In this document: piece by piece, positions 30,897-39,476 of the stretch | How the letters are laid out: each line of letters opens with the position of its first letter | Position numbering within the stretch: position 1 is the stretch's first letter | Assembly (NCBI RefSeq): GCF_003096675.1 | Contig: NZ_QEKW01000001.1 | Span: forward strand, 434,001 to 498,000 | Direction: 5' to 3' | Source of the DNA: Actinomycetospora cinnamomea | Lineage (GTDB): Bacteria; Actinomycetota; Actinomycetes; Mycobacteriales; Pseudonocardiaceae | Length of the DNA stretch: 64,000 nt | Position numbers and translations under genes: made by a program | The notes under the pieces: generated by a model | Database searches by the model: none | What the model was told of the DNA's origin: nothing | Seen by the model: the letters and a program-made list of their open reading frames with translations, nothing else

Positions 30897-31646
30897 TCAT
30901 CGCGCCGGGACGGTCGAGCGCGTCCGCAGCAGCGCGCCGGCGTCGGGGAGCTCGATGGGCAGGCCCAGTCCGCGGAGGAGGCAGAACGCCCCGGCGGTGG
31001 CGGCCGAGAGCACGGGCAGGCCGAACTCCTCCTCGGCGCGCGGGATGAGCGGCAGCGAGGGCATCTGCACGCACGCCGAGATGACGAGCGCGTCGGCGCC
31101 GCCGAGGTCCAGGCCCCGGGCGGCGGCGAGCACCCGGTCGCCGGGGATGCACCCGACCTCAGCGTTGTCGGCGACCTCGAGGGCGGCCCAGTCGACGACC
31201 TCCAGACCCTCGGCCTCGAGGTAGGCCACGACCTGCTCCGCCAGCGGCCGCACGTACGGGGTGACCAGGGCGATCCGTCGCGCCGACAGGGCGGCCAGCG
31301 CGTCGACCAGCGCGCCGGCGCTGGAGACGAGCGCCGGGTCCTGGCCGCGGGCGGCCGTCTGGGCGCGCACCAGCTCCTCGACCCGCCGGTGCTCCCCCGG
31401 CCCCTGCGCCATGATCGCGACGAGGCAGGCGTAGAGGACCGCGTCGACCCCCGCGTCGGCCAGCTCGTCGACGCAGCGCTCGCGCTGGGCGTTCATCGCG
31501 GCCAGCTCCTCGGCCGACACCCGGTGCATCCGCATCCGGCTGGCGTGGAAGGAGAACGACGCGCTCGGGTGCCGCGTCAGGAGCGCGGGCATCTCGGTCT
31601 CGACGGTGACGTTGGAGCTGGGCACGACCAGCCCGATGCGGTTCAC
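30897..31646 (-). CDS. maleate cis-trans isomerase (Asp/Glu racemase family)
   Basis: A 249-residue enzyme predicted to convert maleate to fumarate with two catalytic Cys. It begins with GLVVPSSNVTVETEMP, the maleate isomerase signature, and has the two Cys in VLYACLVAIM and VISACVQMP. LPVLSAATAGAFCLLRGLGL near the end is also typical. The GTG start overlaps the stop of the ligase gene. Maleate arises from gentisate or nicotinate type breakdown, so this enzyme indicates the end point of the operon's pathway. Related arylmalonate decarboxylases share the fold, but the N-terminal motif favours maleate isomerase. Confidence 0.85.
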   Translation of the reverse strand: MNRIGLVVPSSNVTVETEMPALLTRHPSASFSFHASRMRMHRVSAEELAAMNAQRERCVDELADAGVDAVLYACLVAIMAQGPGEHRRVEELVRAQTAARGQDPALVSSAGALVDALAALSARRIALVTPYVRPLAEQVVAYLEAEGLEVVDWAALEVADNAEVGCIPGDRVLAAARGLDLGGADALVISACVQMPSLPLIPRAEEEFGLPVLSAATAGAFCLLRGLGLPIELPDAGALLRTRSTVPAR

Positions 31647-33247
31647 GGGGCCTCTCCCTCGTCCTGCAACCTGGCCGTCACGTCCGCGACCATCGCCTTC
31701 TTGTCCACCTTGCCGACCCTGGTACGGGGCAGGGCCGCGACGACCTCGATCCGCTCGGGCCACTTGTACTTCGCGACGTCGAGCGCGCGAAGGTGCGCCC
31801 GGACGTCCTCGAGGGTCACCGGGACACCGTCGGTGACGAGGTAGGCGCAGCCGCGCTCGCCGAGTCGCGGGTCGGGCATCGCGACCAGCGCCGCCTCCAC
31901 GACGTGCGGGTGGGTGAGCACCAGGAGCTCGACCTCCTCGGCGTTGATCTTCTCGCCGCCGCGGTTGATGAGGTCCTTGATGCGGCCCTCGATCGAGACC
32001 GCACGGTGCCCGTCGACGGCGTGGATCGCCGCGAGGTCGCCGGTGCGGTAGAAGCCGTCGGAGGTGAAGGCCTCCGGCCGGTCCTCGCCGTGGTAGGCGC
32101 GCAGCGTGTACGGGCCCCGGCAGCACAGCTCGCCCACCTCGCCGTCGGGGACCTCCTCCTCGCTTCCCGGCTCGAGCACCCGCACCTCGTCGAGCGGCGA
32201 GATCGGCACCCCGACCGTGGTGCGGCGCAGCTCGGCCGACGTGCCCTGCGGCGTCACCAGGAACATCCCCTCGGCCATGCCGAAGAGCTGGCCGACCCAC
32301 GCCCCGCCCCGCCCCGTCGCGGCGAACAGCTCCTCCGACACCTTCGCCCCGGAGAGCAGGACGACGCGCAACGTCTCGGCGAGCGAGTCGTAGAGCGGGT
32401 GGGCCGGAGCGCGGTAGTGCACGTGCCCGAAGAGCACCGAGGTGGTGCGCTCCGCGGCGAGCAGGGGCAGGGCGGTGTCGAGGTCGTGGTCGGTGAGCAC
32501 GAGGCACGCGCCGACGGCGTGCGGGGCGTGCACGCCGCACACGACCCCGGCGTTGTGGATCACAGGGATGAGGTGGCCGACGCGGTCGTCGGCGGTCCAG
32601 GCGAGCGCCGCGGCGTAGGCGCGGGCGTTGTACCAGTACTCGGCGTGCCGCCGCGGGATCAGCTTCGGGACGCCGGTGGTGCCGCCGGAGAGCTGGAAGA
32701 CCGCGACGTCGTCGGGGTCGACGCCGCGCTGGATCTCCTCGACACGCTTGCGGGCCTCGTCCGGGTCGATCTCCGCGGTCGGGAGGTCGTCGAGGACGAG
32801 GACGTGGCGCAACGTCGGGTGGTCGTGCGCCTGCTCGCGGGCGAAGGCGAGGAGGTCGGTGCCGCGGGTGTCGGCCTCCACGAGGTGCGCCCGCGCCCCG
32901 ACGGCCCGGCTGATGTGCGCGATCTCGTGCCCGCGGTGCGCGGCGAGGGTCGCGACGGGGACGAGCCCGGCCTTGAGCAGGGCGTACCAGGCGACGACGG
33001 TCTCGAGGCGGTTCGTCACCTGGATGATCACCGGCTCGCCCGGCCGCAGCCCGAGGTCGGCGAGGCCGAGGGCGATGCGGTCGGTCCGGGCGTCGAGCTC
33101 GGCGTAGGTCAGGCGGCCCTGGGCGGCGGCGACGGCTTCGTGGTCGGGGTGCGCGAGGGCGACCTCGTGGAACTCCTCGGCGATCGTCCTCGTGCCCCAG
33201 AGTCCCGCGTCGCGGTACCTCCGGACGCACTCGGCGGGGAAGGTCAT
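31643..33247 (-). CDS. AMP-dependent aryl-acid ligase (acyl-CoA synthetase)
   Basis: Adenylate-forming enzyme of 534 residues resembling 2,3-dihydroxybenzoate-AMP ligase and benzoate or salicylate CoA ligases. The P-loop-like SGGTTGVPKLIPR, LFGMAEG, the hinge YRTGDLA and the late IKDLINRGGEKINAEEVE and GKVDKKAM motifs are in place, with the catalytic Lys in the last. No carrier-protein gene is near, so it probably makes a CoA thioester for the flavin enzyme next to it. Its ATG overlaps the upstream monooxygenase stop, and its stop overlaps the maleate isomerase start. Confidence 0.85.
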   Translation of the reverse strand: MTFPAECVRRYRDAGLWGTRTIAEEFHEVALAHPDHEAVAAAQGRLTYAELDARTDRIALGLADLGLRPGEPVIIQVTNRLETVVAWYALLKAGLVPVATLAAHRGHEIAHISRAVGARAHLVEADTRGTDLLAFAREQAHDHPTLRHVLVLDDLPTAEIDPDEARKRVEEIQRGVDPDDVAVFQLSGGTTGVPKLIPRRHAEYWYNARAYAAALAWTADDRVGHLIPVIHNAGVVCGVHAPHAVGACLVLTDHDLDTALPLLAAERTTSVLFGHVHYRAPAHPLYDSLAETLRVVLLSGAKVSEELFAATGRGGAWVGQLFGMAEGMFLVTPQGTSAELRRTTVGVPISPLDEVRVLEPGSEEEVPDGEVGELCCRGPYTLRAYHGEDRPEAFTSDGFYRTGDLAAIHAVDGHRAVSIEGRIKDLINRGGEKINAEEVELLVLTHPHVVEAALVAMPDPRLGERGCAYLVTDGVPVTLEDVRAHLRALDVAKYKWPERIEVVAALPRTRVGKVDKKAMVADVTARLQDEGEAP

Positions 33248-34860
33248 CGGCCGTCTCCCCCGCCGCTCCGCTCTCCCCGGAACGCCACCAGGTGGGTGCG
33301 GTCGGCGGCGAGGCCGTCGGCGAGGTCCGCACGGAGCCCGTGCGGCCCGACGACCACGACGAGCGCGGGCGTGCGCCGCCGGAGGCGTTCGGCGACCTCG
33401 AGGCGGGTGAGGACGCTCGCGCGGTCGTCCCCGCCGGTCAGCCACACGCAGTCGATGATCCCGGCACCGCGTCGCACCCCGTCCTCGACCGTCTGCTCGC
33501 GGCCGGCCGGCCGATCGTCGGCGCCGAGGTCGAGCACGGTGGCGCCGAGGGCGGCCGGGTCGTCGGGCACGACGCGCCCGTCGAACCCGCGGGTGCCCAC
33601 GGGCTCGTCCACCGCGTCCAGGTCGGGCTCCTGGCCCGGGGACGACGGGCGCAACGCCCGCTCCAGCGCCCACTCCACCAGCGACCCCTCCGCGGGAGGA
33701 TCCTCCCCCGCCCACTGCCGCAGCGCGGTCGCGACGACGTCGGGGGTGCCGGCGGCGAAGCGGTCCAGCGGCACGTTGCCGGCACGGCTCATGTAAGCGA
33801 CGAGGAGCTGCTCGACGGGCAGGTCCAGCCTCTCCGGGAACGTCTCCCACCAGCGGCGGGAGCGTTCGGCGATGTCCTGGATGCGGGTGACCGCGGGGCG
33901 GCGCGCGTCCTCGTACGCGGCGAGGGCCGTCGCGAGATCGTCGGAGGAGTCCAGGGCGTCGACCAGCGCGATCGCGTCCTCCATCGCCAGCTTCGTCCCC
34001 GATCCCACCGAGTAGTGCGCGGTGTGCGCCGCGTCCCCGAGCAGCACGACGCGGCCGTCGTGCCACCGCGCGCACCGCACCGTGCGGAACTGCAGCCACC
34101 GCGTGCGGTTGCCGATCAGCCGGTGACCGTCGAGGTGCCGGGCGAAGACGTCGGAGAGGTACTCGAGCGCGACGGCGTCGGAGGCGTCAGCGGGCGTCGT
34201 CGCCGTGCTCTCCCCGAACCCCGCCTTCCTCCACGTCGCCTCGTCGGTCTCGACGAGGAACGTGCTGCGGTCGGGCGCGTAGGGGTAGGCGTGGGTCACG
34301 AACACGCCGTGCTCCGTGCGCTCCGGCGCGAACAGGGCGTGCGGCAGGGCCACGTCGACCCCCGCCCAGAGGTACCAGCCGCTCCCGACCTCGACCTCCG
34401 CGCCGAACGCGCCGGCCGCCCGGGTCGCGCTCCCCACCCCGTCGGCCGCGATCACGAGGTCGGCGTCGAGGTCGTCGGCCGCGCGCCGGGTCCCGAACTC
34501 GAGCTTCACGCCGGCGTCGTCGGCGTGATGCTGCAGCACCCGCAGCAGCTCGGCCCGCCCGATCGCGACCAGGGCGTTCACGTCCATCCCGGCCTCGCGG
34601 TCGCCGACGCGCATGCGCATGTCGTGCGACCACGCGGCGGCGAGGATGTCGTCGAGCGAGGCGGGGTCGGCCTCGGCGAGCCGGCGCTGCGTCCGCGCGG
34701 CGAGCCCGACCCCGAACCCGAAGGTCTGGTCCGGCACGCCCTGCTCGTGGACGACGACGTCGCAGTCCGGCCGGGCGAGCTTGAGCAGCCGCGCGGCGTA
34801 CAGGCCCCCGGGCCCGCCGCCGAGCACGGCGACACGACGGAGCGGACATCTGGGCCGCAT
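33244..34860 (-). CDS. FAD monooxygenase of the salicylyl-CoA / 2-aminobenzoyl-CoA hydroxylase type
   Basis: A 538-residue flavoprotein. The N-terminal part has the dinucleotide motif VAVLGGGPGGLYAARLLKL, then the group-specific DQTFGFGVGL, DLVIAADGVGS and the FAD-ribityl motif VVLLGDAAHTAHYSVGSGTK. The DDTFGWG-like box is shared with salicylyl-CoA 5-hydroxylase and the N-terminal half of 2-aminobenzoyl-CoA monooxygenase/reductase. From about residue 400 the sequence only vaguely recalls the end of an Old Yellow Enzyme barrel (ALVVVVGPHGLRADLADGL) and is too short for a whole one. It probably hydroxylates an aryl-CoA made by the adjacent ligase. The start abuts the HyuB stop directly. Confidence 0.82.
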   Translation of the reverse strand: MRPRCPLRRVAVLGGGPGGLYAARLLKLARPDCDVVVHEQGVPDQTFGFGVGLAARTQRRLAEADPASLDDILAAAWSHDMRMRVGDREAGMDVNALVAIGRAELLRVLQHHADDAGVKLEFGTRRAADDLDADLVIAADGVGSATRAAGAFGAEVEVGSGWYLWAGVDVALPHALFAPERTEHGVFVTHAYPYAPDRSTFLVETDEATWRKAGFGESTATTPADASDAVALEYLSDVFARHLDGHRLIGNRTRWLQFRTVRCARWHDGRVVLLGDAAHTAHYSVGSGTKLAMEDAIALVDALDSSDDLATALAAYEDARRPAVTRIQDIAERSRRWWETFPERLDLPVEQLLVAYMSRAGNVPLDRFAAGTPDVVATALRQWAGEDPPAEGSLVEWALERALRPSSPGQEPDLDAVDEPVGTRGFDGRVVPDDPAALGATVLDLGADDRPAGREQTVEDGVRRGAGIIDCVWLTGGDDRASVLTRLEVAERLRRRTPALVVVVGPHGLRADLADGLAADRTHLVAFRGERSGGGDGR

Positions 34861-37191
34861 CTACGACCTCGCGTCCGCGAGCACGCGGCTGGTCCGGGTC
34901 ACGTCGTCGACGTGGTCGACGGGCACGACCGCCGTGGAGACAGCGGTGAAGCACCCGGGACAGCAGTACTGCCGGAAAGCCACCTCCACGTCGACGTACT
35001 CCCCCGCCCCGTCCACGACCTGCGGGCCCGCGTCGCTGACCGGCCCGTCGTAGCGCACGAGGTCGAGCTCGCCGACGGCCCCGGAGCCCAGCACGGTCGC
35101 GCAGTGCCGGCACGCCACCTGGTCGGCGCCTTCTCGACGGACGGCGACGAGGTTGTCGTCGAGACGCCGGCCCCCGGTCAGGTCGATCGTTTCCCGCGGG
35201 GTCCCGTTCGCGCCGCCCCTGGCCCGCCGCGCGTCGCGGAGGTCCCGACGGCGGGTCTCGGTCGCCTCGGCGTCGACCGTGCCCGACGTGTCGAGGACGA
35301 CGCCGTAGGCCTGCTCCGCGGTGGCCGCGGTGACCTTCTCCTCCCGCACGTCGCGGGCGACGTCGTCGGGGTCGCGGGTCAGCGGGTCGCCGTAGCCCCC
35401 GCCGCCCTGCCAGAACATCGTGAACACCTCGCCGGGCGCCACGTACGTCTCGCCGTAGCAGGGCTGCAGCTCCGCCGAGCCCCCGACGTCGGCCAGGTCG
35501 GACGGCATCCGACCACTCCCGAGCATCGTCGTGACGTCGCCACCGCGGGCGATGTACTCGACGCCGGTGTTGCCCGGGTAGCCGCCGGCGAGCCCGTTGT
35601 TCTGGCTGACCGCCTTGCCGTTGGAGGCCAGGACGAGGCCGATGGGGAAGCTCGTGCCGTGCGGGGTGATGGCCATGCTCGCGGACACCCCGCCGCGACG
35701 GCGCCCGGGGCCGCCCGAGTCCGGCTCCTCGCGACGCCACAGCGCGAGCACCGGGTAGAGGAACTCGGTCATCTCGACGTCGGGCACGCGGCCGAGCGGG
35801 ATGCAGAAGAGCCCGCCGGTGTCCATGCCGTCGGCGTGCGGCTGGGCGCCGTAGCCACCGGCCATCGGGTCCATGATGATCGAGAGGAACGGCGTCGGAA
35901 CGGCGCCGCGCTGGTCGAGCCCGGCGATCACCGCCGTGTCCCAGGTGCCGCAGCACGTGGCCTGGACGTGCGCTCCCTCGTCGCCGGGGTCAGGCGCCTG
36001 GTCGAGCATCTGGCTCAGGCACTCGGCGACGAGGTTGCCGGTCAGCCAGGCCGGACCGATCGGGCCACGGCCGACCGCCGCCGGGAAGCTCGCGTTGTTG
36101 ATCGTTCCTTCCTCGGCGACCAGGTCGAAGCAGCGCATCAGCCCGCCGGCCGACCACGGGATGTCGCCGGCGAGCAGCGGCAGCAGCGCGAGCATCACCC
36201 CGCCGCGCATCCCGGCGTAGGTGCAGTTCACGACGCCGGACTGGGGGTCGGTGCCGGTGAAGTCGAAGGTGAGGTGGTCCGCCGCCTTCGTCATCGCGAC
36301 GGTGATCTTGTGCAGGCCGCGGTCGCCGGTGTGGGACTGGTCCTGGTAGCCGGTGGCGCGCCAGGTGCCGTCGGGCACGGCCGTGAGCTTGCCGCGCAGG
36401 CGCGACTCGGCGTCGGTCATCATCCGCTTCATCACGGCCTTGACCGTGTCCGCGCCGTACTGCGCGATCACCGCGAGCAAACGGTCGCGACCGACGGTGT
36501 TGGCGCCGACCTTGGCCCGCAGGTCCAGCCCGATCATCAGCGGCACCCGTGAGCGGCGCACCCACACGTCGGCGACGTCGTCCTGCAGCACGCCGTCGCG
36601 CACGACCTTCACCGGCGGGGTGGGCAGCGACTCGGAGAAGACGTCCTGCGCCGCCGGCGAGAACGAGCCGAGGCCGACGCCGCCGAGGTCGGGCTGGTGG
36701 GCGATCGCCGAGGTCCAGCCGAAGAGCTTCCCGTCCCAGAACACCGGCTGGTAGACCATCGCGTCGTTCTGGTGCAGACCACCGCCGACCCACGGGTCGT
36801 TGGTGAGGAACATGTCGCCCTCGGCGATGCCGGGGTTGGTGGCGCGGTGCTGCAGCGTCCAGTAGATGGCGAGGTCGACGGCGCCGACGAGCATCGTGTT
36901 GTACAGCCCGACCTGCACCTCCTGGCCGAGCTCGTCCGAGACCGCGAAGTCGAAGTCGTTGGCGTCGGTGACGATCGGCGAGCCGGACATGCGCTTGAGC
37001 GCCTCGCCCATCTCGTCGGTCACCGACCACAGGCGGTGGCGCACGACCTCGTAGGTCAGCGGGTCGACGGCGTCGATCTGCTCCTGGGTGACGGTGTGCA
37101 CCGGGAGGCTCTCCGGCAGCTGCGCGGCGAGCTCGGCGGGGTCGACGGGCCGGCTCGAGAACCGCTCGGAGCCGGGGACGGCCATGGTCAT
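34861..37191 (-). CDS. hydantoinase B/acetone carboxylase alpha-like subunit fused to zinc-ribbon domain
   Basis: A 776-residue HyuB-family protein, a partner of HyuA in ATP-dependent hydrolysis or carboxylation (oxoprolinase, hydantoinase, acetone or acetophenone carboxylases). Family landmarks include DFDFAVSDELGQEV, FLTNDPWVGGGLHQND, GVVNCTYAGMRGGVMLALLPLL and WQGGGGYGDPLTRD. The last 90 residues are extra: CRHC and CPGC pairs (VACRHCATVL, YCCPGCFTAV) form a zinc-ribbon, resembling the separate small subunit of acetone-type carboxylases. ATG 37191 overlaps the HyuA stop region; ATG 37185 is also possible. The fusion favours a carboxylase over a hydantoinase. Confidence 0.88.
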   Translation of the reverse strand: MTMAVPGSERFSSRPVDPAELAAQLPESLPVHTVTQEQIDAVDPLTYEVVRHRLWSVTDEMGEALKRMSGSPIVTDANDFDFAVSDELGQEVQVGLYNTMLVGAVDLAIYWTLQHRATNPGIAEGDMFLTNDPWVGGGLHQNDAMVYQPVFWDGKLFGWTSAIAHQPDLGGVGLGSFSPAAQDVFSESLPTPPVKVVRDGVLQDDVADVWVRRSRVPLMIGLDLRAKVGANTVGRDRLLAVIAQYGADTVKAVMKRMMTDAESRLRGKLTAVPDGTWRATGYQDQSHTGDRGLHKITVAMTKAADHLTFDFTGTDPQSGVVNCTYAGMRGGVMLALLPLLAGDIPWSAGGLMRCFDLVAEEGTINNASFPAAVGRGPIGPAWLTGNLVAECLSQMLDQAPDPGDEGAHVQATCCGTWDTAVIAGLDQRGAVPTPFLSIIMDPMAGGYGAQPHADGMDTGGLFCIPLGRVPDVEMTEFLYPVLALWRREEPDSGGPGRRRGGVSASMAITPHGTSFPIGLVLASNGKAVSQNNGLAGGYPGNTGVEYIARGGDVTTMLGSGRMPSDLADVGGSAELQPCYGETYVAPGEVFTMFWQGGGGYGDPLTRDPDDVARDVREEKVTAATAEQAYGVVLDTSGTVDAEATETRRRDLRDARRARGGANGTPRETIDLTGGRRLDDNLVAVRREGADQVACRHCATVLGSGAVGELDLVRYDGPVSDAGPQVVDGAGEYVDVEVAFRQYCCPGCFTAVSTAVVPVDHVDDVTRTSRVLADARS

Positions 37192-37193
37192 CG

Positions 37194-39299
37194 TCAGGCT
37201 CCCTGCTGCGTCTGCGTGATGTGGAGGTTGCCGAGCTCGTCGACGGTGCCGGTACGGCCGGCCGGGACGACGACGGTCGTCGTCGGGACCTCGACGATCG
37301 CCGGGCCGGTGATGACGTGGCCCGCGCGCAGCGCGACGTAGTCGTGGATCGGGGTGTCGACGAACCCCTGGCCGATCTCGAGGTAGACCGGGCGCGTCCC
37401 CGACGTCGGGACCGGTCCGTCCGCCCGCTCCAGCGGCGGCAGCTCCGGGCTGAACGGGAGGACGCCGCGGCCGCGCACGCGGTAGGTGATGGCCTGGATG
37501 CCGGCCGCGCCGAAGCCGGAGCCCGGGCCGTAGAGCTCGGCGTACCTGGCCTCGAAACGCTGGGCGGCGGCGTCGAGGGCCGCCCGGTCGAGCGGGCCGT
37601 CGGCGACGGGCACGGTGACCTCGGCGAGCTGCATCGCGTAGCGCATGTCGATCTCGCGGACGATCTCGACGCGGTCGAACGCCAGGCCCTGCCGGTCGAG
37701 GCCGTGGCGGACCTGGTCCTCGAGCTGGGCGAAGTTCTTCTCCGCGCGGACGGGGTCGACCGGGAGCTGGGCGGGGTCGGAGAGCTCCTGGACGAGCGCG
37801 ATGTCCGAGGCGGCGAGGCCGTAGGCGGAGAACGCCGAGGCGACCGGGCCGAGCGGGACCACGACCTCGTCGACGCCGAGGTGCGTCGCGTACTTCGCGC
37901 AGAACGCGGGACCGGAGCCACCGAAGGCGTAGAGGACGAAGTCGCGCGGGTCGTGGCCGGCCTCGACGACGCTCTTGCGCAGCAGGTCGCCGGTCTGGGC
38001 GTTCTGCGCGGCGTGGATGGCCGCGGCGGCATCGTCCGTGCTCAGGCCGAGGGGCTCCGCGATCCGCGTGCGGATGGCCTCTCTGGCCTTCTCCGCGTTC
38101 AGCGCCTTCCGGCCGCCGAGCAGACCGGTCGCCGGGAGGATGCCGAGGACGAGGTTGGCGTCGGTGTTGGTCGGTTCGGTGCCGCCCTGGTCGTAGCAGG
38201 CGGGCCCGGGGTCCGCCTGGGCCGAGTGCGGGCCGATCCTCAGGTTGCCGCCGGCGTCGACCCACGCGATCGCACCGCCGCCCGAGCCGATGGCGTGCAC
38301 CCGCAGCGTCGGCACGTTGATCGGGTGGTGGTTGATGACGGTCGTCGTGTCGCGCTCGGGCTCGCCGTCGACGATGAGCCCGACGAGGAAGGTGGTGCCG
38401 CCGACATCGGTGGAGATGATGTTGCGGTGGCCGAGCCGCCGGCCCAGCGCCTGGGAGCCGACGACCCCGCCCGTCAGGACCGACCCGACGGTGGAGATGG
38501 CCTGCTGGGGTGCCTCGGACGCGGCGACCGCGCCCCCGTTGGACTGCATGACCAGCAGCGGACCGACGAGTCCCGCGTCCTTCAGGCTCGCCTCGAGATC
38601 GGTGAGGTAGCCACGCAGGCCGGGCCCGACCTGGGTGCTCATGATCGTGGTCGAGTTGCGGGCGAACTCGCGGATGCGGGGGCTGACCTCGCTGGAGAGC
38701 GCGACGAAGACGTCCGGGTCGATCCCGTGGACGATCTCGCGGATGCGACGCTCGTGCACCGGGTTGCGGAACGCCCAGAGCAGCGACACCGCGATGGCCC
38801 GGATGCCGTCGGCGAGCAGCGTCTCGACCTGCCGGCGCACCTCGTCCTCGTCGAGGGCGACGACGACCTCCCCGTCGCGGTCGATCCGCTCGGTCACCTC
38901 GAGCGCGTGGCGCTTGGGCAGGAGCCCGTGCTGCTTGTCCTGGGCCAGCACGTGCTGGAGCTCGTGCGGCGAGCGCCCGAGGTAGCGGCCCTCGACGTTC
39001 ATGATGAAGATCGAGTCGCGGTGGCCCTTGGTCGTCAGGAAGCCGACGTCGGGCACCCGCCGCATCACCAGCGCGTTGAGCGAGGACGTCGTGCCGTGGG
39101 CGATGTGGTGGGTCTCGGCCAGCACGTCGGCGAACGGGCGGCCGAGCTGCTCGGCCAGCAGCCCGAGGACGTCGAGCACCCCGCGGGAGTAGTCCGGGGG
39201 CGTCGACGGCACCTTGGCGGCGACCACCGATCCCGCGTCGTCGTCGAGTACCGCGTCGGTGAACGTCCCGCCCACGTCGACGCCGATCACGAACGCCAT
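37194..39299 (-). CDS. hydantoinase A/acetone carboxylase beta-like ATPase subunit
   Basis: A 701-residue ATP-binding HyuA-family subunit, first gene of the catabolic operon. The N-terminal VIGVDVGGTFTDAVL, central ISTDVGGTTFLVGLI and YAFGGSGPAFCAKYATHLGV motifs belong to the hydantoinase/oxoprolinase ATPase fold. HGTTSSLNALVMRR is also conserved. ATG 39299 has GGAG at good spacing. Together with the HyuB-type gene that overlaps its end it should activate a carbonyl or amide substrate by phosphorylation. A promoter and palindromic operator lie 40-70 bases upstream. It is divergent from an F420-dependent oxidoreductase gene. Confidence 0.9.
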   Translation of the reverse strand: MAFVIGVDVGGTFTDAVLDDDAGSVVAAKVPSTPPDYSRGVLDVLGLLAEQLGRPFADVLAETHHIAHGTTSSLNALVMRRVPDVGFLTTKGHRDSIFIMNVEGRYLGRSPHELQHVLAQDKQHGLLPKRHALEVTERIDRDGEVVVALDEDEVRRQVETLLADGIRAIAVSLLWAFRNPVHERRIREIVHGIDPDVFVALSSEVSPRIREFARNSTTIMSTQVGPGLRGYLTDLEASLKDAGLVGPLLVMQSNGGAVAASEAPQQAISTVGSVLTGGVVGSQALGRRLGHRNIISTDVGGTTFLVGLIVDGEPERDTTTVINHHPINVPTLRVHAIGSGGGAIAWVDAGGNLRIGPHSAQADPGPACYDQGGTEPTNTDANLVLGILPATGLLGGRKALNAEKAREAIRTRIAEPLGLSTDDAAAAIHAAQNAQTGDLLRKSVVEAGHDPRDFVLYAFGGSGPAFCAKYATHLGVDEVVVPLGPVASAFSAYGLAASDIALVQELSDPAQLPVDPVRAEKNFAQLEDQVRHGLDRQGLAFDRVEIVREIDMRYAMQLAEVTVPVADGPLDRAALDAAAQRFEARYAELYGPGSGFGAAGIQAITYRVRGRGVLPFSPELPPLERADGPVPTSGTRPVYLEIGQGFVDTPIHDYVALRAGHVITGPAIVEVPTTTVVVPAGRTGTVDELGNLHITQTQQGA

Positions 39300-39341
39300 G
39301 GCCACTCCTCGCTGGGTCCGGCGTGACCCGCGCCACGCTCT

Positions 39342-39371
39342 TGACGATAGTGTCAGATGTTCGACGCTCAA
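39342..39371 (-). promoter_or_regulatory. hyuA promoter with overlapping palindromic operator
   Basis: On the minus strand TTGAGC (39366-39371) and TATCGT (39344-39349) are separated by 16 bases and would start transcription near 39337. The palindrome TGAC-gatagt-GTCA (39342-39355) covers the minus-10 box, as expected for a TetR-type repressor site. A second TTGACG/CGTCAA pairing spans the wider region. No other promoter-like site was found in the roughly 11 kb of mostly overlapping genes downstream. Confidence 0.6.
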
Positions 39372-39476
39372 GACGATCCCGTCAAGGGTGCACCCTGCGC
39401 GTCCGCGGGTAGGCCCCGACCGACACCGGCCCTCGACCCCACCGGGTGGCCGCCCGACCACCGCGCTGGGGGCACC

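Noticed and set aside
33292-36552. 1086-codon plus-strand frame
   Set aside because: Antisense of the monooxygenase and HyuB genes, with composition typical of high-GC shadow frames and no domain.
34861-39336. 1491-codon frame covering HyuB and HyuA
   Set aside because: The HyuA region is read in the wrong frame; HyuA has its own frame, motifs and ribosome site.
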